Of a stretch of 64,000 nt of DNA, positions 7,457-16,031 are shown in pieces. The position numbers were made by a program, and so were the translations under genes. Source of the DNA: Nocardioides sp. GY 10113. GTDB lineage: Bacteria; Actinomycetota; Actinomycetes; Propionibacteriales; Nocardioidaceae. Numbering within the stretch: the stretch's first letter is position 1; each line of letters starts with the position of its first letter. A model generated the notes under the pieces. It worked only from the letters and a program-made list of their open reading frames with translations. It had not been told where the DNA came from and did no database searches. Location: contig NZ_STGK01000018.1 in NCBI RefSeq assembly GCF_004919105.1, positions 30,116 to 94,115 of the forward strand. The letters are read 5' to 3'.

Positions 7457-9802
7457 CTACTCGTTGCGCATCAGCGCGGCCAGCACCTCGGCCGTGCGGT
7501 CCTCGGCCTCGTCCGACGCCAGGGGCCCCGGGCCCTGGCGGAAGGTCACGGTGTGCAGCGTGCCGGTCCACGGGTACGGCGGCGCGTAGTCGTCGCTGAC
7601 CGGGAACCCGGCGTCGTGGCCCAGTCGCAGGCCGCCGCCGCCGATCTGGATGCCGCTCGCACCCATCCCGTCCGGGAGCGGTCCGCGGCCGACCACGCGG
7701 TCGTCGACCAGCAGCACGCCCTCGGCGCTGCCGGGCAGGTAGCGGAACCCGACGCGGTGCCGCCCCGGCGGCAGCGGCACGTCGCTGCGCACCTGGTGGG
7801 GGGTGGAGGTGGTGTTGAGCAGCAGGGCCGGGCAGCCGTCGAGGACCACCAGCGCCCAGCCGTTGCTCCAGTCGCCCATCGCGGTGAGCACGCCGGCGGC
7901 GCCGTCCGCGGGGACCTCGACGTCCGCCTCGACCAGTGCCCCGCCGGACAGCGAGGGGACCGCCTCGTCCACCAGCGGCGTGCCGCCGGGGTGGACGACG
8001 AGCGTGGCCGGCAGTGGCCACAGCGGCGGCTCCATCGCGGTGAGCCGACCCATCAGGCTGTCCTGGAGCGGGAGCACGTGGTTGCGCTCGGCCTCGGTCC
8101 ACCAGACGGCCTCGAGCTCGCGGACCACCTCCGGGTGCTCGTCGGCGACGTCGTGGGCCTCCGCGAAGTCGTCCCCGAGGCGGAACAGGCTCCACCGGTC
8201 GGCCTCGAGGTCGCGGCTGCCGGGCAGCGCCTGCTCGGCGAGGACGCCCTCGGGGACGTGGTCCGTGGTCGCCTTCCAGCCGTCGTGGATGATCGAGCGG
8301 GAGCCGAGCATCTCGAAGTACTGGGTGGTCGTGACGTCGGGAGCGTGCGCGTCGGCGAAGGTCGCCGTCATCGACGCGCCGTCGACACGCTGCTGGGCCA
8401 CGCCGTCGACGGTCTCGGGAGCGGTGACCCCGCAGACGTCGAGCACGGTGGGGAAGATGTCGGCGATGTGGCAGACCTGGCGGCGTACCGCGCCGGGGTC
8501 GGGGACGACGGCGCCGCCGGCGGTCGCCGGGGTGCGCACGATCAGCGGGGTGCGGGTGCCGCCGAGCCAGGTGTAGCGCTTCCAGAGCCGGAACGGCGTG
8601 TTGCCCGCCCAGGCCCAGCCCCACGGGTAGTGGTTGTAGGAGCGGAACCCGCCGATGTCGTCGATCCCGGCCAGGTTGTCGTCGACGTCGTCGGGGACGC
8701 CGAAGCCGAACCGGTGCTCGTTGATGGAGCCGACCGGCCCGCCCTCGGCGCTGGCGCCGTTGTCGGAGGTGAGCACGACCATCGTGTTGTCGAGCTCGCC
8801 GAGCGCCTCGAGGCCGTCCAGCAGCCGGCCGAGGTGGTGGTCGAAGTGGGTGAGGAATCCGGCGTACACCTCCTGGAAGCGGGCGTAGAGGCGGCGTTCC
8901 TCGTCGCTCAGCGCGTTCCAGTCGGGGATCCACCCGGGCCGCTCGGAGAGCACGGTGCCCTCGGGGACGACGCCGGCGGCGACCTGGCGGTCGAAGACCT
9001 CCTGGCGCCACGCCTCCCAGCCCTGGTCGAAGCGGCCCGCGTAGCGGTCCGACCACTCCCGCGGCACCTGGTGCGGCGCGTGGCCGACGCCGGGGGCGAA
9101 GTAGAGGAAGAAGGGCTTGTCGGGGGCGGCGTTGTGCTGGTCGGTGACCATCGTCAGCGCCTGGTCGACCAGGTCCTCGGTGAGGTGGTAGCCGTCCTCG
9201 GGGCCGGCCGGCGGCTCGACGGGGGAGTTGTCCCGGTAGAGGGTCGGGGTCCACTGGTTGGCGTCGCCGTGGAGGAAGCCGTAGAAGCGCTCGAAGCCCT
9301 GGCCCAGCGGCCAGGTGTCGAACGGCCCGGCCGCCGAGCGGTCGTCGCGGGGGGTGAGGTGCCACTTGCCGACGGCCATCGTGTTCCAGCCCTCGTCCTT
9401 GAGCACGCGGGCCAGGGAGGCCGCCGAGCGCGGGATCCGGGCGGTGTAGCCGGGGAACCCGGTGGGCAGGTCGACCAGCATGCCCATGCCGACGGCGTGG
9501 TGGTTGCGGCCGGTGAGCAGCGAGGCGCGGCTGGGGGAGCAGAGGGCGGTGACGTGGAACCGGTTGTAGCGGAGCCCGCCGCCGGCGAGCCGGTCGATGT
9601 TCGGGGTGTCGATGTCCGAGCCGAAGCAGCCGAGCTGGGCGAAGCCGACGTCGTCGAGGAGCACCACCAGCACGTTCGGTCGACCCGCCGGCCGCGGCCG
9701 CGGTGCGTGCCAGGGGGTCGAGTCGGCGATCGTGCGGCCGATCACCGGGCCGCGGGCCGCGCCCCCGCTGCGGGTCTGATCGGTCTGGTCGTGCTGGGTC
9801 AT
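7457..9802 (-). CDS. Arylsulfatase (type I sulfatase)
   Basis: The 781-residue protein carries the type I sulfatase signature CSPSRASLLTG at residues 88-98. Cys88 would be converted to formylglycine, and Asp50/Asp51 in VVLLDDVG are calcium ligands. The motifs GKWHLTP and SDNGAS are also present. It hydrolyses sulfate esters, probably of small aromatic or alkyl substrates. No signal peptide is visible, so it is likely cytoplasmic. After the catalytic core, about 200 residues form a beta-rich extension seen in long actinobacterial arylsulfatases. ATG 9802 is preceded by AAGGAG. No formylglycine-generating enzyme is in the window. A MarR regulator starts 49 bases away in the opposite direction and is the obvious candidate regulator. 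Confidence 0.92.
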   Translation of the reverse strand: MTQHDQTDQTRSGGAARGPVIGRTIADSTPWHAPRPRPAGRPNVLVVLLDDVGFAQLGCFGSDIDTPNIDRLAGGGLRYNRFHVTALCSPSRASLLTGRNHHAVGMGMLVDLPTGFPGYTARIPRSAASLARVLKDEGWNTMAVGKWHLTPRDDRSAAGPFDTWPLGQGFERFYGFLHGDANQWTPTLYRDNSPVEPPAGPEDGYHLTEDLVDQALTMVTDQHNAAPDKPFFLYFAPGVGHAPHQVPREWSDRYAGRFDQGWEAWRQEVFDRQVAAGVVPEGTVLSERPGWIPDWNALSDEERRLYARFQEVYAGFLTHFDHHLGRLLDGLEALGELDNTMVVLTSDNGASAEGGPVGSINEHRFGFGVPDDVDDNLAGIDDIGGFRSYNHYPWGWAWAGNTPFRLWKRYTWLGGTRTPLIVRTPATAGGAVVPDPGAVRRQVCHIADIFPTVLDVCGVTAPETVDGVAQQRVDGASMTATFADAHAPDVTTTQYFEMLGSRSIIHDGWKATTDHVPEGVLAEQALPGSRDLEADRWSLFRLGDDFAEAHDVADEHPEVVRELEAVWWTEAERNHVLPLQDSLMGRLTAMEPPLWPLPATLVVHPGGTPLVDEAVPSLSGGALVEADVEVPADGAAGVLTAMGDWSNGWALVVLDGCPALLLNTTSTPHQVRSDVPLPPGRHRVGFRYLPGSAEGVLLVDDRVVGRGPLPDGMGASGIQIGGGGLRLGHDAGFPVSDDYAPPYPWTGTLHTVTFRQGPGPLASDEAEDRTAEVLAALMRNE

Positions 9803-9851
9803 GTGCGCTCCTTTCGCTCCCGAAGTGTGATCTGGCTCATACGATGCTGGG
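9803..9851. promoter_or_regulatory. Divergent promoter region between arylsulfatase and marR
   Basis: This 49-base gap must hold the 5' signals of both genes. The AAGGAG ribosome binding site of the sulfatase lies at its left end. No clear long palindrome is visible, although MarR proteins usually bind a 16-20 bp one. Regulation of the sulfatase by the divergent MarR is inferred from layout only. Confidence 0.4.
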
Positions 9852-10319
9852 GTGACGGACGACCGACAGGACTTCGGGGTGCTGCTGTCGCTGGCGAGCG
9901 TGACGTTCGCCCAGGAGCTGCGGGACCACATGCACGACGCCGGGTTCATCGGCTTCACCACCCGGACCGGGTTCGTGCTGCGGCTGCTGCTCACCGAGCC
10001 GCTCAGCCTGCGTGGCCTGGCGGACCGGCTGCACATGACCCCGCAGGCCACGCTCAAGCTGGTGGACGGGATGGCGCTGGCCGGCTTCGTGGACCGGGCC
10101 ACGTCGATGCGGGACCGACGACTGCGGATGGTCCAGGTCAACGACCGCGGCCGCGCCGCGCTCGACGCCGCGAAGGGGTTCCACCAGAAGTTCGAGCTGG
10201 ACCTGGCCGCCGACGTGGGCGAGGCGGCCGCCGCCGACGTACGCCGGGCGCTGGAGCTGCTGGCCAACCGGACGCCGGTCAGCGTGCCCGGCGGCCGGCG
10301 CAGCGCCCGCCGCCGCTGA
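9852..10319 (+). CDS. MarR family transcriptional regulator
   Basis: The 155-residue protein has the winged helix-turn-helix of MarR regulators. The recognition segment is LSLRGLADRLHMTPQATLKLVDGMALAGFV (residues 51-80) and the wing carries DRRLRMVQVNDRGR. The start is GTG 9852. Proteins of this type usually repress a neighbouring gene until a small aromatic ligand binds. Here the divergent partner is the arylsulfatase, so the ligand may be a sulfate ester or its product (inference). The C-terminal tail is unusually basic (GGRRSARRR). Confidence 0.9.
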   Translation: MTDDRQDFGVLLSLASVTFAQELRDHMHDAGFIGFTTRTGFVLRLLLTEPLSLRGLADRLHMTPQATLKLVDGMALAGFVDRATSMRDRRLRMVQVNDRGRAALDAAKGFHQKFELDLAADVGEAAAADVRRALELLANRTPVSVPGGRRSARRR

Positions 10320-10385
10320 GCGTCGACCCGCCATCGCACCTCCCGCGCTCCTCCGCGGTCGTCGGCGGCCGCGGTGAGCGACACC

Positions 10386-10401
10386 GTAAACCTAGGTTTA
10401 C
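10386..10401. promoter_or_regulatory. Perfect 16-bp palindrome, probable operator
   Basis: The sequence GTAAACCTAGGTTTAC is identical to its own reverse complement and is AT-rich inside very GC-rich DNA. It lies 66 bases after the marR stop and about 150 bases before the tRNA promoter. Such sites are typical of dimeric TetR- or MarR-type repressor binding. No gene start is nearby, so its target is unclear. Confidence 0.55.
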
Positions 10402-10470
10402 TAACTGTCGAGCAGTTCGCCGGGGCCGTCCGGGGTTGTCTGGACGTCGCCGTGGCGGGTGGGTGGCGGG

Positions 10471-10506
10471 GTGGGCGACGGGATGGGCGACGGGATGGGC
10501 GACGGG
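10471..10506 (+). repeat. Three 12-bp tandem repeats
   Basis: Three copies of (G/A)TGGGCGACGGG follow each other directly in the non-coding stretch before the tRNA gene. The unit is a multiple of three, but no convincing reading frame uses it. Copy number may vary between strains. Confidence 0.7.
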
Positions 10507-10532
10507 GTGAAACGCGGGAAGTGCCCCCCGAT

Positions 10533-10561
10533 TTGGCACTCCATGGCGGGATGGGTAATGT
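10533..10561 (+). promoter_or_regulatory. Sigma-70-type promoter of the initiator tRNA gene
   Basis: The -35 box TTGGCA (10533-10538) and -10 box TAATGT (10556-10561) are separated by exactly 17 bases. The expected start point near 10568 lies about six bases before the mature tRNA. It is one of the best consensus promoters in the window and fits a strongly expressed tRNA. Confidence 0.75.
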
Positions 10562-10573
10562 TCTGTTCACCGA

Positions 10574-10647
10574 CGCGGGGTGGAGCAGCTCGGTAGCTCG
10601 CTGGGCTCATAACCCAGAGGTCGCAGGTTCAAATCCTGCCCCCGCTA
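10574..10647 (+). tRNA. Initiator tRNA-Met (CAT anticodon)
   Basis: The 74-base sequence folds as a complete cloverleaf. The anticodon stem CTGGG/CCCAG closes the loop CTCATAA, with anticodon CAT at 10608-10610, and the T-loop is GTTCAAATC. It has the initiator hallmarks: an unpaired first base (C1 opposite U72) and three consecutive G:C pairs at the base of the anticodon stem. The 3' CCA is not encoded (the genome reads CAA after the discriminator A) and must be added. It has its own promoter and terminator and is not in an operon. Confidence 0.96.
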
Positions 10648-10664
10648 CAAAGTGAAGTAGCAGA

Positions 10665-10704
10665 TCAGAGGCGGTTCCCGACAGAGTTCGGGAACCGCCT
10701 CTGA
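10665..10704 (+). terminator. Strong hairpin terminator after tRNA-Met
   Basis: A perfect 17-bp stem (10665-10681 with 10688-10704) closes a six-base loop and is followed by TTCGTTTTC. This is a near-classic intrinsic terminator 17 bases after the tRNA. Confidence 0.85.
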
Positions 10705-10867
10705 TTCGTTTTCGGGTCACGATGCCGACCGGTCGTCCGCAGCTGTTGCCGCCCGGCGGCCATCGGATGGCCGGCCCGCCGCACCGATGGGATCTCCCCG
10801 GGGAGGGCGGCTCATCGCGCGGTTGTAGATTGCTCCGGATTCTGGGGCAACGGGCAAGGGACGGACG

Positions 10868-13765
10868 ATGGATCAGGACTGGGAGCTGCGCAGCCCCGAG
10901 GTGTCGCGGGAGCAGGCGTCGGCGATCGCGGCCGGGGTCTTCGGTGTCGGGGGCGAGCTGTCGCCGCTCGGCAGTCAGCAGGACCGCAACTTCCGGCTGG
11001 TCGACGGCGAGGGCGGCTCCTGGCTGCTGAAGATCAGCAACCCGGTCTTCACCGCGGACGAGATCGACGCGCAGAACGCGGTGATGCAGCGGCTGGCGGG
11101 CCGCGGGGTCGGCGTCCCGGAGCCGGTGCCGGCCCTCGACGGGGCCCTGCGCTCGACGGTGGACATCGACGGGGTGCCGCACCCGGTCCGCCTGCTCACC
11201 TGGGTCGCCGGGCGACCGCTGATCGACCACCCGGGCCTGGACGACGAGCTCCTCGCGGCGGTCGGCGCGCTGGCGGGCGACGTGAGCGTCGCGCTGGCCG
11301 GGTTCGCCCACCCAGGGCTCGACCGCGAGCTGCAGTGGGACCTGCGCCGCGCCGCCTCCGTGGTCGGCACGCTGATCGACCACGTCACCGACGCGGGTGA
11401 GCGCGAGCGGCTGCGCGACGCGGTCGCCGCCGCCGCGGCCGTCGTCGACGCGCTGGCGCCCCGGCTGCCGGAGCAGGCGGTGCACGGCGACCTGACCGAC
11501 GACAACCTCCTCGTCGACGATGCCGGCCACCTCGCCGGCATCATCGACTTCGGCGACGTCTCCACGGGATGGCGGATCGCCGAGCTCGTGGTGGCGTGCA
11601 GCTTCGTGCTCCACCACGAGCCCTCGAGGCCGCTGGCCGTCCTGCCGCTGATCGCGGCGTTCGACGCCCACGCGCGCCTGAGCGACGACGAGATCGAGGC
11701 GATCTGGCCGCTCCTGGTGCTGCGCGGCGCAACCCTGGTCGTCAGCGGCCGTCACCAGGTGGCGATCGATCCGGGCAACGACTACGCGCGCGCCGCCCTC
11801 GGGCGGGAGTGGGCGATGTTCGAGGCCGCGGCCGACGCCGATCGCGAGGTGATGACCGGGGCGATCCGGGCCGCGATCCGGGGCGAGGGCGCGCCCGAGG
11901 GCTGGCGCGACGCGCGCCCCCTGCTGGTCGACGGGGGCCGGTCGGTCGTCGAGGTGCCGCTCGGCTACGACAGCCGGGCCCTGCTGGACGGCGCCTGGCT
12001 CGGTGACGCCGATGCGGTCGAGGCCGCCCTGGCGCTGCAGGTGGCCGGTGACGCGGTCGCGGTGACGCGCTTCGCCGAGCCGCGACTGACCCGTGCGGGC
12101 GGACCGTCGGCGTCGGAGCCGTGCAACGTGCCGCTCTTCGTGCAGGTGAGCTCCGCCGACCCGATCGACGTGGTGGCCCCGGTCGCCGGCGAGGTCGCCG
12201 TCGACGGGTCGACGGTGGTGCTGCGCTCCGGCGGGCTCGCCCTCGTCCTGGACGGGCCGCTCCGCGCGCCCGCCGCCACGGGGGAGGTCCGCGCCGGCGA
12301 CCCCGTCGCGACGTTCGACGGCCCGATCCGGGTCTGGCACGTGCGCGCGGACCGCGCCGCGGCCCCCGGCCGGCCCACCGCGTTCGTCCGGCCGAGCGAG
12401 GTCGCCGGATGGCGCACCCTCTACCTCGACCCCGCACCGCTGCTGCGTCACCCGGGCGAGCGCCCCACCTCCGAGACCGGGGCGTCGGTGCTCGGGCGGC
12501 GCACCGCGGCGTACGCGCCGCTGCAGGGGCACTACTACGCACGACCGCCCCAGATCGAGCGCGGCTGGCGCGAGTACCTGATCGACACCGACGGACGCCA
12601 CTACCTCGACATGGTCAACAACGTCGCCGCGGTCGGCCACGGCCACCCGCGGCTGGCCGCGGCGGTCGCCGACCAGTGGCGGATGCTCAACACCAACTCG
12701 CGGTTCCACTACCGGTCGGTGGTCGAGCTCTCCGAGCGGCTGATCGCCACCGTCCCGGCCCCGTTGGAGACCGTCCTGCTGGTCAACAGCGGCAGTGAGG
12801 CCGTCGACCTGGCGCTGCGGCTCGCCCTCGCCCACACCGGGCGCACCCACGTCGCGTGCGTCGGCGAGTCCTACCACGGCTGGACCCTCGCCTCCGACGC
12901 CGTCTCCACCAGCACCTCCGACAACCCGCTGGCCGAGGAGACCCGCCCCGACTGGGTCCGGGTGCTGGACACGCCCAACGCCTACCGCGGCACCCACCGC
13001 GGCCCCGGTGCGGGGGCGCTCTACACCCGCGACGCGGTGGCGCGGATCCGGCGGTGGGCCGCCGACGGCGACCGCCTCGCCGCCTTCATCGCCGAGCCCC
13101 GCAACGGCAACGCCGGCGCCATCGAGGTGCCCGAGGGCTACCTCGCAGCCGTGTACGACGAGGTCCGCGCGCAGGGCGGGCTCTGCATCGCCGACGAGGT
13201 GCAGGTCGGCTACGGCCGCCAGGGCGACGTCTTCTGGGGCTACCAGCAGCACCCCGGCGTCGTACCGGACATCCTCACGGCGGCGAAGGCGATGGGCAAC
13301 GGACACCCGCTCGGCGCGGTGATCACCCGCGCCGACATCGCGCAGTCGCTCGCCGAGCAGGGCGCCTTCTTCTCCTCGGCCGGCGGCAGCACGCTCAGCG
13401 CCCGGCTGGGCACGACCGTGCTCGACATCATCAGGGACGAGGGCCTGCAGGAGCACGCGCGCGCGATGGGGGAGCGGCTCGTGGCCGGGTTCGCCGAGCT
13501 GGCGCAGCGCCACCCGCTGATCGGCGCGGTGCACGGGCGCGGCCTCTACCTCGGGCTCGAGCTGGTCCGGGATCGGGAGACCCTGGAGCCCGCGGCGGCG
13601 GAGACCCGCGAGCTCTGCGACCGGATGCTGCGCCGCGGCGTGATCATCCAGCCGACCGGGGACCGCCAGAACGTCCTCAAGGTGAAGCCGCCGATGTGCA
13701 TCAGCGCCGAGAGCGTCGACTACTTCCTGGCGGCGCTCGACGCGGTGCTCGGCGAGGGCCTCTAG
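10868..13765 (+). CDS. Kinase/M23-like/class III aminotransferase fusion (probable phospho-lyase)
   Basis: This 965-residue protein joins three domains. Residues 20-310 are an aminoglycoside-phosphotransferase-type kinase with HGDLTDDN (206-213) and IDFGD (catalytic Asp208, metal Asp227). Residues 340-510 resemble an M23 peptidase/lipoyl-like beta domain, but no HxH zinc motif is visible. Residues 520-965 are a class III PLP enzyme with NSGSEAVD, IADEVQVGYGR and the PLP lysine Lys807 in AAKAMGNGHPLG. Human relatives of the outer domains are hydroxylysine kinase and ethanolamine-phosphate/phosphohydroxylysine phospho-lyase. A likely reaction is therefore phosphorylation of an amino alcohol, then elimination of phosphate and ammonia (inference). 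AAGGGA precedes ATG 10868. No linked transporter is seen. Confidence 0.88.
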   Translation: MDQDWELRSPEVSREQASAIAAGVFGVGGELSPLGSQQDRNFRLVDGEGGSWLLKISNPVFTADEIDAQNAVMQRLAGRGVGVPEPVPALDGALRSTVDIDGVPHPVRLLTWVAGRPLIDHPGLDDELLAAVGALAGDVSVALAGFAHPGLDRELQWDLRRAASVVGTLIDHVTDAGERERLRDAVAAAAAVVDALAPRLPEQAVHGDLTDDNLLVDDAGHLAGIIDFGDVSTGWRIAELVVACSFVLHHEPSRPLAVLPLIAAFDAHARLSDDEIEAIWPLLVLRGATLVVSGRHQVAIDPGNDYARAALGREWAMFEAAADADREVMTGAIRAAIRGEGAPEGWRDARPLLVDGGRSVVEVPLGYDSRALLDGAWLGDADAVEAALALQVAGDAVAVTRFAEPRLTRAGGPSASEPCNVPLFVQVSSADPIDVVAPVAGEVAVDGSTVVLRSGGLALVLDGPLRAPAATGEVRAGDPVATFDGPIRVWHVRADRAAAPGRPTAFVRPSEVAGWRTLYLDPAPLLRHPGERPTSETGASVLGRRTAAYAPLQGHYYARPPQIERGWREYLIDTDGRHYLDMVNNVAAVGHGHPRLAAAVADQWRMLNTNSRFHYRSVVELSERLIATVPAPLETVLLVNSGSEAVDLALRLALAHTGRTHVACVGESYHGWTLASDAVSTSTSDNPLAEETRPDWVRVLDTPNAYRGTHRGPGAGALYTRDAVARIRRWAADGDRLAAFIAEPRNGNAGAIEVPEGYLAAVYDEVRAQGGLCIADEVQVGYGRQGDVFWGYQQHPGVVPDILTAAKAMGNGHPLGAVITRADIAQSLAEQGAFFSSAGGSTLSARLGTTVLDIIRDEGLQEHARAMGERLVAGFAELAQRHPLIGAVHGRGLYLGLELVRDRETLEPAAAETRELCDRMLRRGVIIQPTGDRQNVLKVKPPMCISAESVDYFLAALDAVLGEGL

Positions 13766-13909
13766 CCGGTCGGGCACGCACGCAGGCACGTCCTCGGCCG
13801 GTGGTGTCCCGCGGCTGCGTGCAGCTGGCCAGGGTCGCTGCGCGACTGGGTCCGATGTTGTAGACAGGCCACGACCCGAGCACGGCAACGAGCACGGCAG
13901 GGAGTGATG

Positions 13910-14500
13910 ATGGCTGAGGTGGACCTCCGGGAGGCGCTGGGGCGTCTCGATACGGCGCTGACCCGCGAGCGCCGCGAGCTGGCCGGCCGGCTGCGGCCGG
14001 GCCTGGACCCCGCCGCGGTCGCCGCCGCTCTCACGAGCATAGGAGTGTCCCCGCACCCGGACGTGGTCGCCTGGTACGCCTGGCATGACGGGGCTCAGGG
14101 GCCAGGGCGGGGCGAGCGGCACTTCCTGCGGCCAAGCGTGAACCACGTGCTCGGTGGGCTGTACCTGTTCTCGATGGAGCAGGCGCTCGCGCTCCGGGAG
14201 GATGCGATGTCGTACGAGGAGGACCTGAACGACCCGGTGCACTACCGGCCGGCGTGGTTCCCGATCATGATGTTCCCCGACGGGTGGCTCGTGTGCGTGG
14301 ACACTGCGGACGCCGCCGGCGGGCTGCACGTGTGGCACATCCACGCCATGCACGACATGCGCACCCGGGTGCCGTGGATCGCCAACGCGGCCACGTTCGC
14401 GGAGGCGTTGACCCTGGCGTTGAACTCTGGCCTGACCCGGGCCGACGACTTCGCGATGCCCGAAGGGCTCCCTGCCGGTACCCGGGTCCTCGACTACTGA
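13910..14500 (+). CDS. SMI1/KNR4 (SUKH)-like protein
   Basis: A 196-residue soluble protein with the SUKH-type pattern: a helical N terminus, then PHPDVVAWYAWHDG, then WFPIMMFPDGWLVCVDTA and a C-terminal AATFAEALTLAL helix. SUKH proteins include immunity proteins of polymorphic toxin systems as well as housekeeping members. No toxin gene is adjacent, so an immunity role is not shown. ATG 13910 is chosen because GGGAG lies five bases upstream; GTG 13904 and ATG 13907 are too close to that site. It converges with the alditol oxidase gene. Confidence 0.7.
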   Translation: MAEVDLREALGRLDTALTRERRELAGRLRPGLDPAAVAAALTSIGVSPHPDVVAWYAWHDGAQGPGRGERHFLRPSVNHVLGGLYLFSMEQALALREDAMSYEEDLNDPVHYRPAWFPIMMFPDGWLVCVDTADAAGGLHVWHIHAMHDMRTRVPWIANAATFAEALTLALNSGLTRADDFAMPEGLPAGTRVLDY

Positions 14501-14595
14501 CCGGCCTCGCGTCGACGGCAGGGTTTGGCCGCGTCCACTGCCGGTGGGGTGCGCTTCGATCGGGTCACGGGCAACGGGGCGGGGGCGAGGACGCG

Positions 14596-15891
14596 TCACC
14601 CTGCGGCGCCCAGCACCCGGTCGAGGAACGGGTTGGCGAAGCGGCGCTCCGGGTCCCACCGCTCGACGGCGGCGGCGAAGTCGCCCAACCGTGGGTAGGC
14701 CCGTCCGAGGTCCGCGGCGCCCATGGTGAAGATCTTCCCCCAGTGCGGCCGCGCCTCGAGCGCGATCAGGCGGGCCTCGAGGCGTGGCAGGAGTGCCGCG
14801 ACCTCGCGGGACCGGCTCTGCCAGGTGAAGTGAAGCGCGAGGCTGTCGCGGGCCCCGCTCGGGCTGAGCCAGGCCGTGTCGGGCGCCACGCGGCGGATCT
14901 CGGCCGTGTGCAGCAGCGGCGCGATCTCGTCGCCGAGAGCCCGCAGCTCGGCGATCGCGTGCACGCCGTGCTCGACGTCGACGAGGTACTCGCTCTGCAG
15001 CTCGTCGCCGCGTCCGGGCCGGAACTCCGGTCGGAAGTGGGGGAGGCGCTCCGACGACGGGCCGGGTCGGTCCAGCTGCTCGGTCACGTTGTCCGGGGGC
15101 GTTCCGGGCAGCATGTGGCGTACGGACGTCGCCGCCCGGGCACCCCACTCGGTCAGGTCCGGTGCCGGCGGGTCGGCCATCCGGCGCTTGACCCACACCT
15201 GGTCGACGGTCTCGCTGTCGAAGCGGGTGAACAGGCTGACGCTGTACGCCGAGTCCGTCACCGCGCGCAGGTCGGCCAGGAGCGCGTCCCACGGCAGGTC
15301 CTCCCAGACCCGCTGGGCCACCTCGAAGGCCGGCACGCACCGCTGCGTCACCCGGTGGACGATGCCGAAGGCACCCAGCCCCACGACGACGGCGCCGAAG
15401 TCGGGGGAGTCGTCGCGGACCAGGACGGAGCGCCCGGTCGCGTCCACCAGCTCCACCGCGGACACGGTGCCGGACAGGGCGGGGTTGCCGGCGCCCGAGC
15501 CGTGCGTCCCGGTCTGGATCGCTCCGCCGACGGAGATGTGGGGGAGCGAGGCGAGGTTCGGCAGCGCGAGTCCCTGCCCGCGGAGCGCGTCCGAGAGCTG
15601 GTCGTAGGTCATGCCGGCGGCGCACGCCACCGCAGGCGCCGCCCCCGAGCGGTCGACGACGACGTGCGCCGGCAGCCGGTCGAGGCTGACCTGCACGCCG
15701 TCGGTGTCGGCGACGTCGCTGAAGGAGTGCCGGGAGCCGAGCGCCTTCACCCGGCGGTTCCGCCGGACGAGCTCCGCGAGCTCGGCCACGTCGCGCGGGT
15801 GGGCCAGGGTGGCCGAGCGGTACTCCAGGTTGCCGGCCCAGTTGCGCCGACGGGGCGCGGTGGACCCCGGGGACCGTCCGCTCCCGGTCAT
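14596..15891 (-). CDS. Alditol (xylitol) oxidase, FAD-dependent
   Basis: The 431-residue protein resembles Streptomyces alditol oxidase along its whole length: NWAGN at 17-21, GSRHSF at 52-57, PNLASLPHISVGGAIQTGTHGSG, AYSVSLFT, VWVKRR, and a C-terminal HWGKIFT. His55 aligns with the histidine that covalently holds FAD in AldO. The enzyme oxidises the terminal hydroxyl of polyols such as xylitol or sorbitol with O2, giving the aldose and H2O2. It is cytoplasmic. Its ATG overlaps the stop of a remnant ABC-ATPase frame (GATGA), suggesting that it was once the last gene of a polyol-uptake operon. Relatives with other substrates (gulono/arabinono-lactone oxidases) are less similar. Confidence 0.85.
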   Translation of the reverse strand: MTGSGRSPGSTAPRRRNWAGNLEYRSATLAHPRDVAELAELVRRNRRVKALGSRHSFSDVADTDGVQVSLDRLPAHVVVDRSGAAPAVACAAGMTYDQLSDALRGQGLALPNLASLPHISVGGAIQTGTHGSGAGNPALSGTVSAVELVDATGRSVLVRDDSPDFGAVVVGLGAFGIVHRVTQRCVPAFEVAQRVWEDLPWDALLADLRAVTDSAYSVSLFTRFDSETVDQVWVKRRMADPPAPDLTEWGARAATSVRHMLPGTPPDNVTEQLDRPGPSSERLPHFRPEFRPGRGDELQSEYLVDVEHGVHAIAELRALGDEIAPLLHTAEIRRVAPDTAWLSPSGARDSLALHFTWQSRSREVAALLPRLEARLIALEARPHWGKIFTMGAADLGRAYPRLGDFAAAVERWDPERRFANPFLDRVLGAAG

Positions 15892-16031
15892 CGGCTCGAC
15901 CTGGCGGTGGGCGAGTGCGCGATGGTGGCGCCGAGCTCGACCTGGAGGCGCGCGAGGTCGGTGCGGGTCGGCGCCCGCACCGTCGCGTCCAGGTGGGAGA
16001 GCGGCTCGTCCATGGTGAAGACCTGCCACGT
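15888..16031 (-). pseudogene. Remnant of an MsmK/UgpC-type sugar ABC-transporter ATPase
   Basis: On the minus strand the frame reads QVFTMDEPLSHLDATVR and then TDLARLQVELGATIAHS. This is the Walker B/D-loop region (normally VFLMDEPLSNLDAKLR...ARLQRELGTTT) of carbohydrate-uptake ABC ATPases. The Walker A, Q-loop and signature motif upstream and the C-terminal regulatory domain are all missing, and the frame stops 14 codons later. It is a decayed internal piece of about 45 residues next to the alditol oxidase, consistent with a lost polyol transporter. The surrounding 16032-16237 holds no recognisable gene. Confidence 0.75.

Noticed and set aside
10374..10655. Small plus-strand frame ending in WAHNPEVAGSNPAPATK
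   Set aside because: The end is the well-known translation of a tRNA gene; the frame also crosses the tandem repeat and promoter.
13904..14500. Toxin-immunity pair suggested by the SUKH-like protein
   Set aside because: No toxin gene with nuclease or other effector domain is adjacent, so an immunity role is not supported.
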